A stretch of 64,000 nucleotides of DNA from Helicobacter pullorum NCTC 12824 (GCF_017979475.1 NZ_JAERIT010000001.1:1-64000); one strand, 5' to 3'; counted from the first letter of the stretch, positions 1 through 9,911 are shown. Notes: generated by a model not told the origin, from the sequence alone. Made by a program: numbers and translations.

Positions 1-43
1 AATAAATAAAATATTTATATTTTATTAAAATCACTTTTATAAT

Positions 44-57
44 GGGGGGGGGGGGGG
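44..57. repeat. G14 homopolymer tract, intergenic
   Basis: A run of 14 G lies in the AT-rich, gene-free first 187 bases of the window. I tried all three plus-strand frames through it (an ATG overlaps its left end) and none stays open for more than about 20 codons, so it does not look coding here. Tracts of this length in Helicobacter and Campylobacter change length at replication. In an intergenic position it could alter promoter spacing for a gene lying left of the window; that is inference. Confidence 0.8.
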
Positions 58-187
58 CAAAATGTGTTTATATGGGGTATTGGTAATCATTAAAAAATAA
101 ATTACTAGGGGGTATTTTATTTATTTTATCAATAAAGATTTTATACAAAATCTAAACATACCCAAAATCAATTTTTAAAATTTTTAA

Positions 188-748
188 TCAATCAATGAGT
201 ATTTCTAAAGCCTCTTTGAGATTCTTTACCCTGTGTGTGGCGTTTTGCGATTCGCCTTTGCCTACGATAATGCGAGTTTGCACACCTGCATTTAACCCAG
301 CAATCATATCGGTATCTTTATCCCCCAAAATATAACTTTCATACAAAGACAAATCCAAACCAAAATCCTTGCACGCCTGAAGTAGCATTTGGCTTTTAGG
401 TTTGCGACAAGCGCAATTTTCTTCTTTGGTATGGGGGCAAAAATAAATGCCATCAAAAGCTATATTTTTGGGGACAAAACCGCTCTGCCTTAGAGGAATA
501 GTCAAGCAAGAAACAATGCAATTTTGCATAAAAGCACTCAAAACTTCAAAATCCTTTTGTGTAAAAATTCCACGATTAATGCCTGATTGATTAGTTACCA
601 AAAAGCACAAAGAATCTAGCTTTTTTAGCTCCAAAAAAAGTTCCATAAAATAAGGGGCGAAGTAGAAAGTCTCTATTTTGTATCCATAGGGTGCGTCCTC
701 GAGATTGACGACATCATCTCTATCAAAAAACACAACTTTTCGTTTCAT
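188..748 (-). CDS. gmhB: D-glycero-D-manno-heptose 1,7-bisphosphate 7-phosphatase (GmhB)
   Basis: HAD-superfamily phosphatase removing the C7 phosphate of heptose bisphosphate in cytoplasmic ADP-heptose synthesis for LPS/LOS core. Visible motifs: HAD motif I FFDRDD at residues 7-12 with catalytic Asp9/Asp11, motif II VTNQSG at 51-56, a zinc-binding loop with Cys104, His106, Cys112 and Cys114 (the CPH...CxC pattern typical of GmhB), and motif III/IV LGDKDTD at 141-147. The length of 186 residues is normal for the family. It overlaps the upstream transporter gene by 4 bases, so the two are co-transcribed. The rest of the pathway (hldD-hldE-gmhA) is 6 kb away on the other strand. Motif I reads DRDDVVN instead of the commoner DRDGTIN, a mild variation. 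Confidence 0.93.
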   Translation of the reverse strand: MKRKVVFFDRDDVVNLEDAPYGYKIETFYFAPYFMELFLELKKLDSLCFLVTNQSGINRGIFTQKDFEVLSAFMQNCIVSCLTIPLRQSGFVPKNIAFDGIYFCPHTKEENCACRKPKSQMLLQACKDFGLDLSLYESYILGDKDTDMIAGLNAGVQTRIIVGKGESQNATHRVKNLKEALEILID

Positions 749-1293
749 TTGGCACAGATTCCTAAGAAATTTTGCATACGAATCGCAAAAAGATAAAAAA
801 GTGGAGTATTTAAAAATGCCAAAATAAACTTAATGAGATAATCTCCAGCAATTAGCATAAGGATATTTTGCCACGGCATCACAAACAAAAATGCAATATG
901 GAAAAACACCACCGTATCAACAAATTGAGAAAAGGCTGTGCTACCGACATTTCTTAGCCACCAGAGTTTTGGGAATTTGGACTTTAGCCAATAAAACACA
1001 TAAATATCGGCTTGCTGTGAAACAAAAAATGCGCTCACACTCGCAAGTGCTATGCGGAATTCTGCCAAAAACATTGAAGGGATAAAAGCACAAAAAATCC
1101 CAATCCTAACGACTTTTAGCACCTCTTCTTTGCTGTGCTTTTCTGCTAGAATATCTGCAAGCAAAAAAGTAAAGGGATAAAGAATCGCACCATAAGTAAA
1201 AAAGTCATTGATTGGAAATTGCACAAGATAGTTAGAAGCGACGATAAGAAACATAAAAATCGCCACGGAGATAAATTTTATACCAAACGACAT
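745..1293 (-). CDS. Queuosine precursor transporter, YhhQ/VUT family
   Basis: Integral membrane protein of the YhhQ (DUF165) family, which imports queuosine precursors such as preQ0/preQ1. About six hydrophobic segments are visible and the family signature GAILYPFTFLLADILAE lies near residue 40. Two in-frame starts exist: GTG at 1299 and ATG at 1293. The ribosome-binding sequence GGGAG lies 5 bases before the ATG and would touch the GTG, so I chose the ATG. The stop overlaps the gmhB start by 4 bases. The window also holds queF and queH, so the cell apparently both makes and salvages queuosine precursors. Function is family-level; the transported precursor cannot be told from sequence. Confidence 0.82.
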   Translation of the reverse strand: MSFGIKFISVAIFMFLIVASNYLVQFPINDFFTYGAILYPFTFLLADILAEKHSKEEVLKVVRIGIFCAFIPSMFLAEFRIALASVSAFFVSQQADIYVFYWLKSKFPKLWWLRNVGSTAFSQFVDTVVFFHIAFLFVMPWQNILMLIAGDYLIKFILAFLNTPLFYLFAIRMQNFLGICAK

Positions 1294-1323
1294 TTGCACT
1301 CCCGCATTCTAAATTTATCCTCT

Positions 1324-1354
1324 AAAAAAGGCTTTGTGTTTTTAGCACCAAAGC
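1324..1354 (-). terminator. Rho-independent terminator after rpsR
   Basis: On the minus strand a GCTTT(G)GTG / CACAAAGC stem with one bulged G is followed at once by six T. It lies just downstream of rpsR and upstream of the yhhQ-like gene, so it should end the rpsF-ssb-rpsR transcript. Confidence 0.75.
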
Positions 1355-1422
1355 ACTTTTTAGAAAACCAAAAAACCACTTAGAAACTTCTAAATGGAAA
1401 TTTTGGAATCTTTTGAATTGGA

Positions 1423-1680
1423 CTAGATTTTGAAAGGATTTTCTACGACATTTTTCCTATCTACAATGTAAGGAATCAATGCCATTTGTCTAGCTCTTTT
1501 GATAGCTACTTCTACACGCTCTTGCCATTTTTTGGAATTTCCTGTCAAACGGCGAGGCATAATCTTGTAACGCTCTGACAATGAATGCTTAAGCATATCA
1601 ATATCTTTATAATCAATAAATTCGATTTTTGATTCTGTGTATCTGCAATATCTTTTGGAATATCTCTTTTTTTCTGCCAT
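1423..1680 (-). CDS. rpsR: 30S ribosomal protein bS18
   Basis: Small basic protein of the 30S platform that contacts bS6. It is 85 residues long with the conserved core [15 protein letters not shown] and the helix [14 protein letters not shown] near the C-terminus, at a length normal for Helicobacter. It is the last gene of the classic rpsF-ssb-rpsR operon, 10 bases after ssb, and is followed by a clear terminator. Confidence 0.97.
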   Translation of the reverse strand: MAEKKRYSKRYCRYTESKIEFIDYKDIDMLKHSLSERYKIMPRRLTGNSKKWQERVEVAIKRARQMALIPYIVDRKNVVENPFKI

Positions 1681-1690
1681 AATTTATCCT

Positions 1691-2182
1691 TTAAAATGGT
1701 ATTTCATCATCATTAATATCAATCACTGGGAGTTCGGGCTCTTTTTGCACCGGTTGTGCCTTTGGTGCAGCAGGTGCTGTATAAGCAGGCTTCTCATACT
1801 CTTGGTAATTATTATAATCCCCTGCCCCATAATCGTGATTTTCTTCTTGAGTGCTTTGTCGTTGTCCTAGCATTTGCATAGATTCAGCAGTGATAGAATG
1901 CTTTGTCCTCTTTGCTCCTGTATTATCTGTCCAACTCTCTAGCACCAAACGCCCTTCAATCAAAACTTGAGAACCTTTTTTAAGGTATTGATTTGCCACT
2001 TCAGCAGTTCTACCAAAAAGATTCACATCAATAAAACACACCTCCTCAGCTTGTGTCCCATCTTGTTTTTTATAGCGGCGATTGGTTGCCAGATTCAACC
2101 TTGCTAATGCTGCTCCACTTGGTAAATAACGCAATTCAACATCTCGCGTCAAATTCCCCACCAAAATGACTTTATTAAACAT
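1691..2182 (-). CDS. ssb: Single-stranded DNA-binding protein
   Basis: Tetrameric SSB that coats single-stranded DNA in replication, repair and recombination. The N-terminal OB fold begins MFNKVILVGNLTRDVELRY and covers about residues 1-110. A low-complexity Pro/Ala/Gln linker follows, and the protein ends in the acidic tip DINDDEIPF that recruits partner proteins. Total 163 residues. It sits between rpsF and rpsR with gaps of about 10-15 bases, so the operon is intact. Confidence 0.97.
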   Translation of the reverse strand: MFNKVILVGNLTRDVELRYLPSGAALARLNLATNRRYKKQDGTQAEEVCFIDVNLFGRTAEVANQYLKKGSQVLIEGRLVLESWTDNTGAKRTKHSITAESMQMLGQRQSTQEENHDYGAGDYNNYQEYEKPAYTAPAAPKAQPVQKEPELPVIDINDDEIPF

Positions 2183-2196
2183 CTAAAATCCTTAAA

Positions 2197-2634
2197 TTAA
2201 TCCTCTTGTGTCTCTGAAACTTCGGAAGCTTCTTGTGCTTTTGGAGCTTCTTTCTCTACGGCTTTTTCTTTTGGCTCTTTTAGAGGAGTTGCCTTTTTGT
2301 TGTTAATTGCTCTATCTACAAGAGTTTCCCAAGCTTTTTGTTCTTTTTTGCTATCATATTTAATCACGATAAAACGCAAAATATCTTCATTGATGCGATA
2401 AAGACGCTCTAGCTCCAAAACAAGCTTTGGTTCAGCCTTGAAATAAATAACAAAATAATATCCACGCTTGTTTTTTTTGATTTCATAAGCAAGATTTCGC
2501 ATACCCATATCCAAAGTTGCACTAATCTCACCACCATTATTGAGGATTGCAGTTTTATAAAAATCGATTTTCTGCACTATCTCTTCTTGTGTCAAAGTGG
2601 GTTTTACCACAAACATAGTTTCATAAAAACGCAT
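2197..2634 (-). CDS. rpsF: 30S ribosomal protein bS6
   Basis: Ribosomal protein bS6, partner of bS18. It is 145 residues long: the ferredoxin-like fold ([18 protein letters not shown]...) runs to about residue 100, followed by a charged Lys/Glu/Ala tail usual in Helicobacter. It is the first gene of rpsF-ssb-rpsR. An AAGGAG ribosome-binding site stands before the ATG, and the 80 bases between it and holA hold the likely promoter. Confidence 0.97.
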   Translation of the reverse strand: MRFYETMFVVKPTLTQEEIVQKIDFYKTAILNNGGEISATLDMGMRNLAYEIKKNKRGYYFVIYFKAEPKLVLELERLYRINEDILRFIVIKYDSKKEQKAWETLVDRAINNKKATPLKEPKEKAVEKEAPKAQEASEVSETQED

Positions 2635-2714
2635 TTTATCTCCTTATAGATTTCGCCCTTTTTTGCTAAAAAGAGCAAGGATTTTTACAATTTAAAATAT
2701 GTAAAGGCGTGATT

Positions 2715-3719
2715 TTATTCTAAAATTGCTTGAATTTTTATTAAGGCACTAAAAAAACCATTTCCCTTGGTATTTCCTTTGATTGCTTCTTCACGCCATT
2801 TGTTCAATACATAAAAAATTTTTTGGAATCTTTCTTGGGTGTTAATTTGTATGGCTCTTTTTCTTTTTTTTTCTAAAATTATGGGAGGAAGTTTGTATCC
2901 CAAAATCTCTTCTGATGAAGCATTGCCATAGATTCTAATATGGCTTGAAAATAAAAAGAGTTGAAAAAAATATCGTTGCACTTCTGCGATTAGTTGGACT
3001 TCTTCAAAACCCTGTTCTAAAAATCTATCAAGCTCTTTAAAAAAGGGCTTTTTATCCAACAAAAGTTCCAAAATTTCCTCATACTCTACGCTTCCTAGCC
3101 CATACCCCAAACTTTCGATACTCTCTACATTGATTTCCTCATCAAAAATACTATATTTACGCAATTCTGCGACGCTAAGCCCCAAATCATAATTTTGTTG
3201 TTCTAGGATTTTTTTGAGTGCATAATCAGAAATCTTAATACAAAGAGCGTTAGCATATTCCCTCAAAATCGCCATTGCCTCCCCTTGATTAGCAAAGAAA
3301 AATCGCACCTCATAAATATTTTTGCCCCTAAAACTTCCTGCTAAAGCCTTGCAATCTAGCCCATACTCACTCACACTTTTATTTTCTGCTTGATAAAATT
3401 CCAAAATAAGATAACCGCTTTGATTTTTCTCTATTGCCTCTATTAAAGAATCTAATTGCTTTTTGGGAATCTTTTTATCGACTTTTATCCACACTAATGC
3501 TTCATCGCCAAAAAGTGAGCCTTGAGAAAAACAAGATAAGGCTGCTTCAAAATCAAATTCGCCAAAATAAAAGCTGTTTTTTTCACAACCTTTTGCTAAG
3601 ATTTTTTGTGCGATTTTATCTCCATAATACCCTATCAAAAAAGAATCTTCGCCATAAAGCAAAATTGCACGCATTTCTGTATTGTTGGCAAGTTTGGTAT
3701 CTAGCTCTTTTTTATACAT
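2715..3719 (-). CDS. holA: DNA polymerase III delta subunit (HolA-like clamp-loader subunit)
   Basis: Clamp-loader delta subunit, which opens the DnaN sliding clamp. The frame can be extended further upstream, but that extension lies inside rnr and is Lys/Gln-rich. The ATG at 3719 (protein MYKKELDTK...) gives about 334 residues, the usual length in Helicobacter, and overlaps the end of rnr by 8 bases, so I chose it. Family-like features are the early segment AILLYGEDSFLIGYY and the long helical C-terminal half. The Helicobacter family is divergent, so the call rests on overall pattern and on position downstream of rnr. Confidence 0.78.
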   Translation of the reverse strand: MYKKELDTKLANNTEMRAILLYGEDSFLIGYYGDKIAQKILAKGCEKNSFYFGEFDFEAALSCFSQGSLFGDEALVWIKVDKKIPKKQLDSLIEAIEKNQSGYLILEFYQAENKSVSEYGLDCKALAGSFRGKNIYEVRFFFANQGEAMAILREYANALCIKISDYALKKILEQQNYDLGLSVAELRKYSIFDEEINVESIESLGYGLGSVEYEEILELLLDKKPFFKELDRFLEQGFEEVQLIAEVQRYFFQLFLFSSHIRIYGNASSEEILGYKLPPIILEKKRKRAIQINTQERFQKIFYVLNKWREEAIKGNTKGNGFFSALIKIQAILE

Positions 3720-5862
3720 TTCTCTTTCGCCTTTTGTGGAATTTTTGCTTTTTGTGTCTTTTGGCTCTTGAAGCAATCCTTCTTGCTTCCTCTTTTGCGT
3801 GCTGTTTTTTGATTTTTGCTTGGTTTTGTTTTTTGGCAACAATGTATTGAGAAATCGCTTCATTATTAGAATCAAATCCCTCATTATAAACTTTGACCAC
3901 CATACCATAAACCTTTGTGGTTGCAAGATTGACTTCTATAATTTGCACCAAAGCTTTTTGGTATTTTACCCCGCTTCCATTTAGTCCTACTACTCTAGCA
4001 CCCATTAGCGGATAATCTGTCAATGAAATCAAAATAGGATGGCTTTCATTGATGATAATTCCTTGATAGGTTTGCCCCAAATGCTTTGAGAGATAACGCG
4101 CAAATTTTCTATCTTGGAAATCCCATTCAATCTGCATAATCTCTCTTTCTTGAGTGTTTAGATTATCACAAAGCATAGGCAAAGATTCTTTATAATCAAT
4201 GTCTTCTTGGAGTGTGATTTTGGATTTTAAGATTCGGTGCAAAATAAGATCACTATAACGCCTTATGGGGGAAGTAAAATGACTATATGCTTCAAACCCC
4301 AAACCAAAATGCCCTAGATTATGGCTTGCATAGTTAGCTTGCTGCATTGATTTGATGATTAGTTTATCAACCTCTCTTTGCATTTTTGCCTTTTTGGCAT
4401 TATTTTGAATTTCAATAATCGCCTTATGTAAAGATTCTTGTGTTTTGGGGATAGCTTTGCCCCTCCAAATACCGAGCATTCTTAATTCCCCAAATAACTC
4501 TGAAAGTTTTTCTTGCTTGGGTTTTTGATGCACACGATAAATGCCTAATTTTAAATTTTCATCATTTTTGGAATTTTTTTGTTCAAGAAGTTTGGCACTT
4601 TGGATATTTGCAAGCAACATACATTCTTCTATTAACTGATGAGAAGAGCTTTGAGGTTGGAAGTGGAGTGATTTTAGCTCCAAATTCTTATCCAACTCCA
4701 ACTCCACTTCATCGCCCAAAAAGTCAAATCCCTTTTGCAAACGCTTTTTGCGGAGTTTTTGAGTCAATTCTTGGAGAGCAAAAAGCATAGAATGGAGAGA
4801 TTTTTTGATTGTTTTGCTCTTTTGGGTCTCAAAAAGAATATCCACCTCCTCATAAGTTAATTTTTGTTTAACTTTAATAACCGCAGCAAAAAGCTCACTG
4901 CTCAAAACTACTTTTGTGCGTTTATGGAGGCGAATCTTCCAAACCATTGCCAAACGCATTTTGCCTTCTTGCAAAGAACAAAGATTCTCGCTTAAAATGC
5001 GTGGTAGCATAGGGATAGATTTGTGTGGAAAATAAATACTAAATCCACGACTTTTAGCGTCAATATCCAAAGGTGAATTAGGCGTTACATAATGACTAAC
5101 ATCGGCAATAGCCACATAAAGTATAGAACTTTCTTCATCATAAAAAACCGCGTCATCATGGTCCTTTGCACTCACTGGATCAATAGCACAAAAGGGTAAA
5201 TTAGTAAGGTTGATACGCTCTTTAAAATCTTTAATTTTAACCTCTTTGAAACTCTGGGCTTGGATTTCTGCTTGGAGGCTAAATGATTCGTGCTTATCAT
5301 AGAGGTTTAGGGAAATAATTTCATCGATTTTGGGGTCTTCTAGTGTCCCTAAAATCTCTAAAATCTCCCCATTTCTAGGGTTAATTTTCAAAATAGTTTT
5401 AGAAGGAAGAGTTTTGAGGGATTTTTGGGACGCATTGATTTTATACACCACTTCATTAGGGATAGATACCGCTATACAATCTAATTTGTATTTTTCCAAA
5501 TAGCAAATAACACTAGAAACTTTTTCTTGCAAAACTACAAGGACTTTTGCTTTGATTTTTGCACTATGCTGGTGCTTAATCAAGGATTTTGCCAAAACTA
5601 TATCGCCTTTTTGTGCGCCTTTTAGGAGATTCTTTTCAACAAGCCAATCTTTGCCTGTATTGTCAAATGCCCTTACAAATCCATACCCTGCTTTTGTTAG
5701 CTCTACTTTACCAATGCGGAATTTTTCCAAAAGATAATATTTATTTTTTTTGATTTTAAGCACATTCAAATGGGCTAATAATTCTAAATATTTTTGGAAG
5801 GCTGGAGCGAGTTTTGCATCAAGAGGTATTCCCTCTTCTAAAATCTTAACAAATTCAATCAT
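3712..5862 (-). CDS. rnr: Ribonuclease R
   Basis: Processive 3'-5' exoribonuclease that degrades structured RNA. The protein has 716 residues with N-terminal cold-shock-like regions, then the RNB catalytic domain containing CAIDPVSAKDHDDAVFY (metal-binding Asp cluster, around residue 227) and later SHFTSPIRRYSDLILHR. It ends in a very basic tail rich in Lys, Arg and His, typical of RNase R. It lies one base after the HDOD gene and overlaps holA by 8 bases, so the three probably share a transcript. A run of eight T near 5741-5749 on the plus strand falls within the gene but does not break the frame. Confidence 0.94.
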   Translation of the reverse strand: MIEFVKILEEGIPLDAKLAPAFQKYLELLAHLNVLKIKKNKYYLLEKFRIGKVELTKAGYGFVRAFDNTGKDWLVEKNLLKGAQKGDIVLAKSLIKHQHSAKIKAKVLVVLQEKVSSVICYLEKYKLDCIAVSIPNEVVYKINASQKSLKTLPSKTILKINPRNGEILEILGTLEDPKIDEIISLNLYDKHESFSLQAEIQAQSFKEVKIKDFKERINLTNLPFCAIDPVSAKDHDDAVFYDEESSILYVAIADVSHYVTPNSPLDIDAKSRGFSIYFPHKSIPMLPRILSENLCSLQEGKMRLAMVWKIRLHKRTKVVLSSELFAAVIKVKQKLTYEEVDILFETQKSKTIKKSLHSMLFALQELTQKLRKKRLQKGFDFLGDEVELELDKNLELKSLHFQPQSSSHQLIEECMLLANIQSAKLLEQKNSKNDENLKLGIYRVHQKPKQEKLSELFGELRMLGIWRGKAIPKTQESLHKAIIEIQNNAKKAKMQREVDKLIIKSMQQANYASHNLGHFGLGFEAYSHFTSPIRRYSDLILHRILKSKITLQEDIDYKESLPMLCDNLNTQEREIMQIEWDFQDRKFARYLSKHLGQTYQGIIINESHPILISLTDYPLMGARVVGLNGSGVKYQKALVQIIEVNLATTKVYGMVVKVYNEGFDSNNEAISQYIVAKKQNQAKIKKQHAKEEARRIASRAKRHKKQKFHKRRKRNV

Positions 5863-5863
5863 G

Positions 5864-6688
5864 CTAATTATAATTTTCTAATTCTCTTAGGCTTTTTACA
5901 AAGCCCATTGCAAGCAATGTCTCATCAAAACCTTGAATATCTAATCCATAATTTATTGCCAAATTCCTTGCATTTTTTATTTGCTCTTTAGCAGCAATGC
6001 TAAAGGGATTAATCAAGGCATTTAAAACACGCAAAGGATAAACATATCTTTGAATCTCTTGTGGCAATCTCTCTTCTTGCAAGCTGTGAATAACTTTTAT
6101 TATTGTAGGTTCAAAATGCCAATGCTCACAAAGCATTTCTAAAATCTCAAATTGATTGACTCCCAACATTTCTTTTTCCAAAGCTATACAAGGGGTTGTT
6201 TTTAGCCGCTCGCTAAACTTTTTACCTTTTTTGGATTTAATCAAGCAATCCGATAAAATCGCCATACCAATGTGCATAATAAGAGCACAAGTTACCAAAA
6301 TAGAAAGCAATTTAGACCCTTTATACCATTTGCTAACAAACATACCTTTTTGATTAGCTGCTTCAGTGAAATTTGATACACTTAATCCATAAGGTGTGAG
6401 ATTAATTACTAATTGAGCCTTTACAACACTCACAATCGCAAGTCCTTTGGCAGTATAAACTCCAAATATCGCAACTGCTTGTGCGACAGAATTCACGGTT
6501 CTTGTATAGCCATACAAAGGTGCATTTGCACTTTTTATAATGCTTGCAGTCAAAAAAGGATCTGTTTGAATAACCTCTGCAACTTCTTTTACACTCACAT
6601 CATCACGCGCACAGATTCTTTGTAATTCAACGATGGTTTGCGATAGAGGCGGGAGAGATTCTATGTTTGCAATGATTAATTCTTTCAT
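5864..6688 (-). CDS. HDOD-domain protein
   Basis: 274-residue protein with an HDOD domain (about residues 8-200), recognisable from the start LPPLSQTIVELQRICARDDVSVKEVAEVI and the segment DPFLTASIIKSANAPLYG. HDOD proteins are regulatory relatives of HD phosphohydrolases that usually lack the metal-binding HD pair; one in Campylobacter jejuni is needed for normal motility. No extra output domain is visible. The gene is first in the rnr-holA transcript. Specific role unknown. Confidence 0.8.
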   Translation of the reverse strand: MKELIIANIESLPPLSQTIVELQRICARDDVSVKEVAEVIQTDPFLTASIIKSANAPLYGYTRTVNSVAQAVAIFGVYTAKGLAIVSVVKAQLVINLTPYGLSVSNFTEAANQKGMFVSKWYKGSKLLSILVTCALIMHIGMAILSDCLIKSKKGKKFSERLKTTPCIALEKEMLGVNQFEILEMLCEHWHFEPTIIKVIHSLQEERLPQEIQRYVYPLRVLNALINPFSIAAKEQIKNARNLAINYGLDIQGFDETLLAMGFVKSLRELENYN

Positions 6689-6789
6689 TCAATAACAGCC
6701 TGTCTATTTTGAATTATAATTCATTATTATGGAGCAAAAATAATATCATAATAAGACTTTAAAATTCTAATTATTTAAAACTATTTTGT

Positions 6790-6795
6790 TATAAT
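6790..6795 (+). promoter_or_regulatory. Promoter (-10 element) of hldD operon
   Basis: TATAAT preceded by TTTTGT in the divergent gap between the HDOD gene and hldD, 33 bases before the hldD start. There is no clear -35 box, which is usual for Helicobacter sigma-70 promoters. Confidence 0.6.
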
Positions 6796-6827
6796 GCAAC
6801 ATTCTTAACACAATGCAAAGGAATCTT

Positions 6828-7829
6828 ATGCAATACATTGATGATACGCTTGCAAAAAAACGTATTTTAATCACAGGAGGTGCTGGGTTTATTGGTTCTA
6901 ACCTTGCCCATTATTTTCAAAAATACCATGTAGATGCCGAAGTTGTCATTTTTGACTGCTTTAGAAATGAAGAAACTTTTAGCAATGGCAACTTAAAATC
7001 TCTAGGGCATTTTAAGAATCTTTTGGGATTCAAGGGAGAAGTGATTACAGGCGATATTAACAACAAAAATGATTTAGAAAGATTAAGAAAACAAAAATTT
7101 GATTACATTTTTCATCAAGCTGCAATTTCAGATACCACGGTTATGAATCAAGAAATGGTTTTGCGAAGCAATCTCAATGCTTTTAAAGATTTATTAGATT
7201 TATGTTTAGAGAGTGGTGCTAAGATGATTTATGCCTCAAGTGCAGGCGTATATGGCAATACTCCTGCACCAAATAGCATTGGTAGCGGAGAGATTCCTGA
7301 GAATGTTTATGGATTCTCTAAATTAATGATGGATAATCTCAATTATCAATATTTGCAAAAATACCCCAACTTACATAGCGTTGGATTGCGTTATTTTAAT
7401 GTTTATGGGGAAAATGAATTTTATAAAGGCAAAACTGCTTCTATGATTTTGCAGCTAGGATTACAAGCGCTCCAAAACAAAAAAGTAAGGCTTTTTAAAA
7501 TGGGGGAACAAAAGCGTGATTTTGTCTATATTCAAGATGTGATTCAAGCTAATATCAAAGCAATGTTTGCCAAAAAAAGTGGCGTATATAATGTGGGAAG
7601 TGGGGTTGCTAGAAGTTATAATGATATTGTATCTTGCCTCAAACAAGAATTAGGAAACTTTGAAGTAGAATACTTTGATAATCCTTATCCATTTTTCCAA
7701 ACACACACTCAAGCAAACATTATCTTAACGCAAGAATTTTTAGATTACACGCCTAGATTTTCTTTAGAAATCGGTATCAAAAACTATCTCAAACAAATCA
7801 AAGAAATCCACACAAAAGGGAGTTATTAA
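6828..7829 (+). CDS. hldD: ADP-L-glycero-D-manno-heptose 6-epimerase
   Basis: Short-chain dehydrogenase-type epimerase that makes ADP-L-glycero-D-manno-heptose for LPS/LOS core. It has the Rossmann motif TGGAGFIGSNLA at the N-terminus, the serine-containing strand SSAGVYG, and the catalytic YxxxK in ENVYGFSK. Two ATG starts lie 15 bases apart (6813 and 6828); the second has AAGGA six bases upstream, the same arrangement as at other genes here, so I chose it (333 residues). The stop TAA is immediately followed by the hldE start. First gene of hldD-hldE-gmhA. Confidence 0.95.
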   Translation: MQYIDDTLAKKRILITGGAGFIGSNLAHYFQKYHVDAEVVIFDCFRNEETFSNGNLKSLGHFKNLLGFKGEVITGDINNKNDLERLRKQKFDYIFHQAAISDTTVMNQEMVLRSNLNAFKDLLDLCLESGAKMIYASSAGVYGNTPAPNSIGSGEIPENVYGFSKLMMDNLNYQYLQKYPNLHSVGLRYFNVYGENEFYKGKTASMILQLGLQALQNKKVRLFKMGEQKRDFVYIQDVIQANIKAMFAKKSGVYNVGSGVARSYNDIVSCLKQELGNFEVEYFDNPYPFFQTHTQANIILTQEFLDYTPRFSLEIGIKNYLKQIKEIHTKGSY

Positions 7830-9350
7830 TTGAAGCCTAGCATTCTAGTTATTGGGGATTTGATTTTAGACCATTATATTTGGGGACAATGTGAGAGAAT
7901 CTCTCCAGAAGCCCCCGTGCAAGTCATCGAAGTCGCCAAAGAAACGCTGAATTTGGGAGGTGCTTGCAATGTAGCAAATAACCTTGTCGCATTAGAATGC
8001 GAAGTGTTTATTTGTGGAATGGTGGGCAAAGATGAAGCAGGCACAAAACTCAAAGAAACATTAGAATCCCTACACATTCACACACAAGGCATTTATTATA
8101 ATCTAAACCGCCCAACCACACAAAAATCAAGAATCATCGCCGCACACCAACAAGTTATCCGCGTAGATAGAGAGGATAAAAGCCCTATTTCACAAGAGGG
8201 CGAAGAGTTTATTTTAAATTTTGCCAAAACGCTAATAGAAAGCCACAAAATAGATTGTATAATCCTCTCTGATTATCAAAAAGGCGTATTAAGCGAGAAT
8301 CTCACCCAAAACCTCATCAAAATTGCCAAAGATTCTAAGCTAAAAATCCTCATTGACCCCAAAGGCAAAGATTATTCCAAATACAAAGGTGCAACCCTCC
8401 TAACACCCAACAAAAAAGAAGCCAAAGAAGCAACAGGCATTCAAATCCTCGATGATTCTACACTACTTCTTGCACTCCAAAACCTAAAAAAATCTTGCAA
8501 TCTTGAATACTCCCTCATCACACTTAGTGAAGATGGCATTGGGATTTTAGATGACAAACTTCACAAGCTCCCAACCATAGCCAAAGAAGTTTTTGATGTA
8601 ACCGGTGCTGGAGACACGGTTATTGCTGCACTTGCTTTTATGCTTGCACAAAATGAAGACATTCTCTCTAGCATACAATTTGCAAATGCCGCTGCTGCTG
8701 TGGTGGTGGGGAAAATTGGCTCTGCAGTTGCAACCAAACAAGAAATTTTTGCTTATTTACAAGACAATCATCTTCTTGATACGCTTTCTTTAGGGTTTTT
8801 CAAAGTTTTTAAAGAAAATCCAAACACACGATTTTTACCACACCTGCAACGAATCTCCCAAAAACAAAAACCCATTGCACCTAGCTCCAAACTAATTAAT
8901 CAAAATACCTTTTCATCTTTTTTGGAATTTTTAGGAACACTCAAGCAACAAGATTTCAAAATCGTTTTTACTAATGGCTGCTTTGATATTTTGCATTTTG
9001 GGCATATTAGCTACCTTAATCAAGCAAGAGCATTAGGGGATTTACTCATTGTTGGATTAAATAGCGATAATTCCATCAAAAGACTTAAAGGCAAAGATCG
9101 CCCCATCAATTCTCAAGAGGATAGAGCGGCTTTATTATGTGCTTTAGAATGCGTGGATTTTGTGATTATTTTTGATGAGGATACTCCCCTAGAGCTTATC
9201 AAAGCCATTCAACCTCACTTTTTGGCTAAAGGGGCAGATTATCAAGGCAAAAAAGTTGCAGGGAGTGAATTTGCCAAAAAACTATGCTTGATTGACTTTG
9301 TAGAGGGCAAAAGCACTACAAATACTATTCAAAAAATCAAAAAAGGATAA
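7830..9350 (+). CDS. hldE: Bifunctional heptose 7-phosphate kinase / heptose 1-phosphate adenylyltransferase
   Basis: Two-domain cytoplasmic enzyme of ADP-heptose synthesis. Residues 1 to about 320 form a PfkB/ribokinase-type kinase with GGACNVANN near the start and the anion-hole motif [13 protein letters not shown]. Residues from about 360 form a nucleotidyltransferase with [17 protein letters not shown] (HxGH type). The start codon is TTG, directly after the hldD stop; AAAGGGAG lies seven bases before it, which supports this start. At 506 residues it is slightly longer than usual because of the inter-domain linker. The ADP-heptose made here is also a known innate-immune signal from Helicobacter. 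Confidence 0.96.
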   Translation: MKPSILVIGDLILDHYIWGQCERISPEAPVQVIEVAKETLNLGGACNVANNLVALECEVFICGMVGKDEAGTKLKETLESLHIHTQGIYYNLNRPTTQKSRIIAAHQQVIRVDREDKSPISQEGEEFILNFAKTLIESHKIDCIILSDYQKGVLSENLTQNLIKIAKDSKLKILIDPKGKDYSKYKGATLLTPNKKEAKEATGIQILDDSTLLLALQNLKKSCNLEYSLITLSEDGIGILDDKLHKLPTIAKEVFDVTGAGDTVIAALAFMLAQNEDILSSIQFANAAAAVVVGKIGSAVATKQEIFAYLQDNHLLDTLSLGFFKVFKENPNTRFLPHLQRISQKQKPIAPSSKLINQNTFSSFLEFLGTLKQQDFKIVFTNGCFDILHFGHISYLNQARALGDLLIVGLNSDNSIKRLKGKDRPINSQEDRAALLCALECVDFVIIFDEDTPLELIKAIQPHFLAKGADYQGKKVAGSEFAKKLCLIDFVEGKSTTNTIQKIKKG

Positions 9351-9352
9351 CC

Positions 9353-9910
9353 ATGCAACACATTTTAGATGAAATTAACGCTCACATTCAAACCGCACAA
9401 AAAATGCCAGCACTCGCACAAACTATACAAAAAGCGGCACTTTTGGCAATACAAACTCTCAAAAATGGCAATAAGATTCTAATTTGCGGAAATGGAGGAA
9501 GTGCAGCTGATGCACAACATATCGCAGCAGAATTAACAGGACGCTACAAAAGAGAAAGAAGAGGTTTAAGTGCCATAGCCCTTACCACCGATACAAGTGC
9601 ATTAACTGCCATAGGCAATGATTATGGCTATGATTTTGTTTTTTCTCGTCAATTTGAAGCATTAGCACAAAAGGGGGATTTGCTATGGGGAATCTCCACA
9701 AGTGGCAATAGCACAAATGTCTTAAATGCTTTAAAATTAGCCAAAAAAATGGAATGTAACACGCTTGGCTTTAGTGGCAGAAATGGAGGGGAAATGAAAG
9801 AATGGTGCGATATTTTATTAATCTCCCCAAGTGAAGATACTCCAAGAATCCAAGAAATGCACATTTTAATGGCACATATTATTTGTGATTTAATCGAAAA
9901 AGAAGCATAA
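9353..9910 (+). CDS. gmhA: Sedoheptulose 7-phosphate isomerase
   Basis: SIS-domain isomerase and first step of ADP-heptose synthesis (sedoheptulose 7-phosphate to D-glycero-D-manno-heptose 7-phosphate). Family motifs [20 protein letters not shown] and [10 protein letters not shown] are present; 185 residues, full length. It starts two bases after hldE. With gmhB at the left edge, all four enzymes of the pathway are in the window. Confidence 0.96.
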   Translation: MQHILDEINAHIQTAQKMPALAQTIQKAALLAIQTLKNGNKILICGNGGSAADAQHIAAELTGRYKRERRGLSAIALTTDTSALTAIGNDYGYDFVFSRQFEALAQKGDLLWGISTSGNSTNVLNALKLAKKMECNTLGFSGRNGGEMKEWCDILLISPSEDTPRIQEMHILMAHIICDLIEKEA

Positions 9911-9911
9911 T

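Noticed and set aside
44-107. Short ATG-started frame through the G14 tract
   Set aside because: All three frames end within about 20 codons on the right and show no protein-like content, so the tract is treated as intergenic.
2866-2874. T9 run inside holA as a phase switch
   Set aside because: The frame is intact through it and a housekeeping clamp-loader gene is an unlikely phase-variable target.
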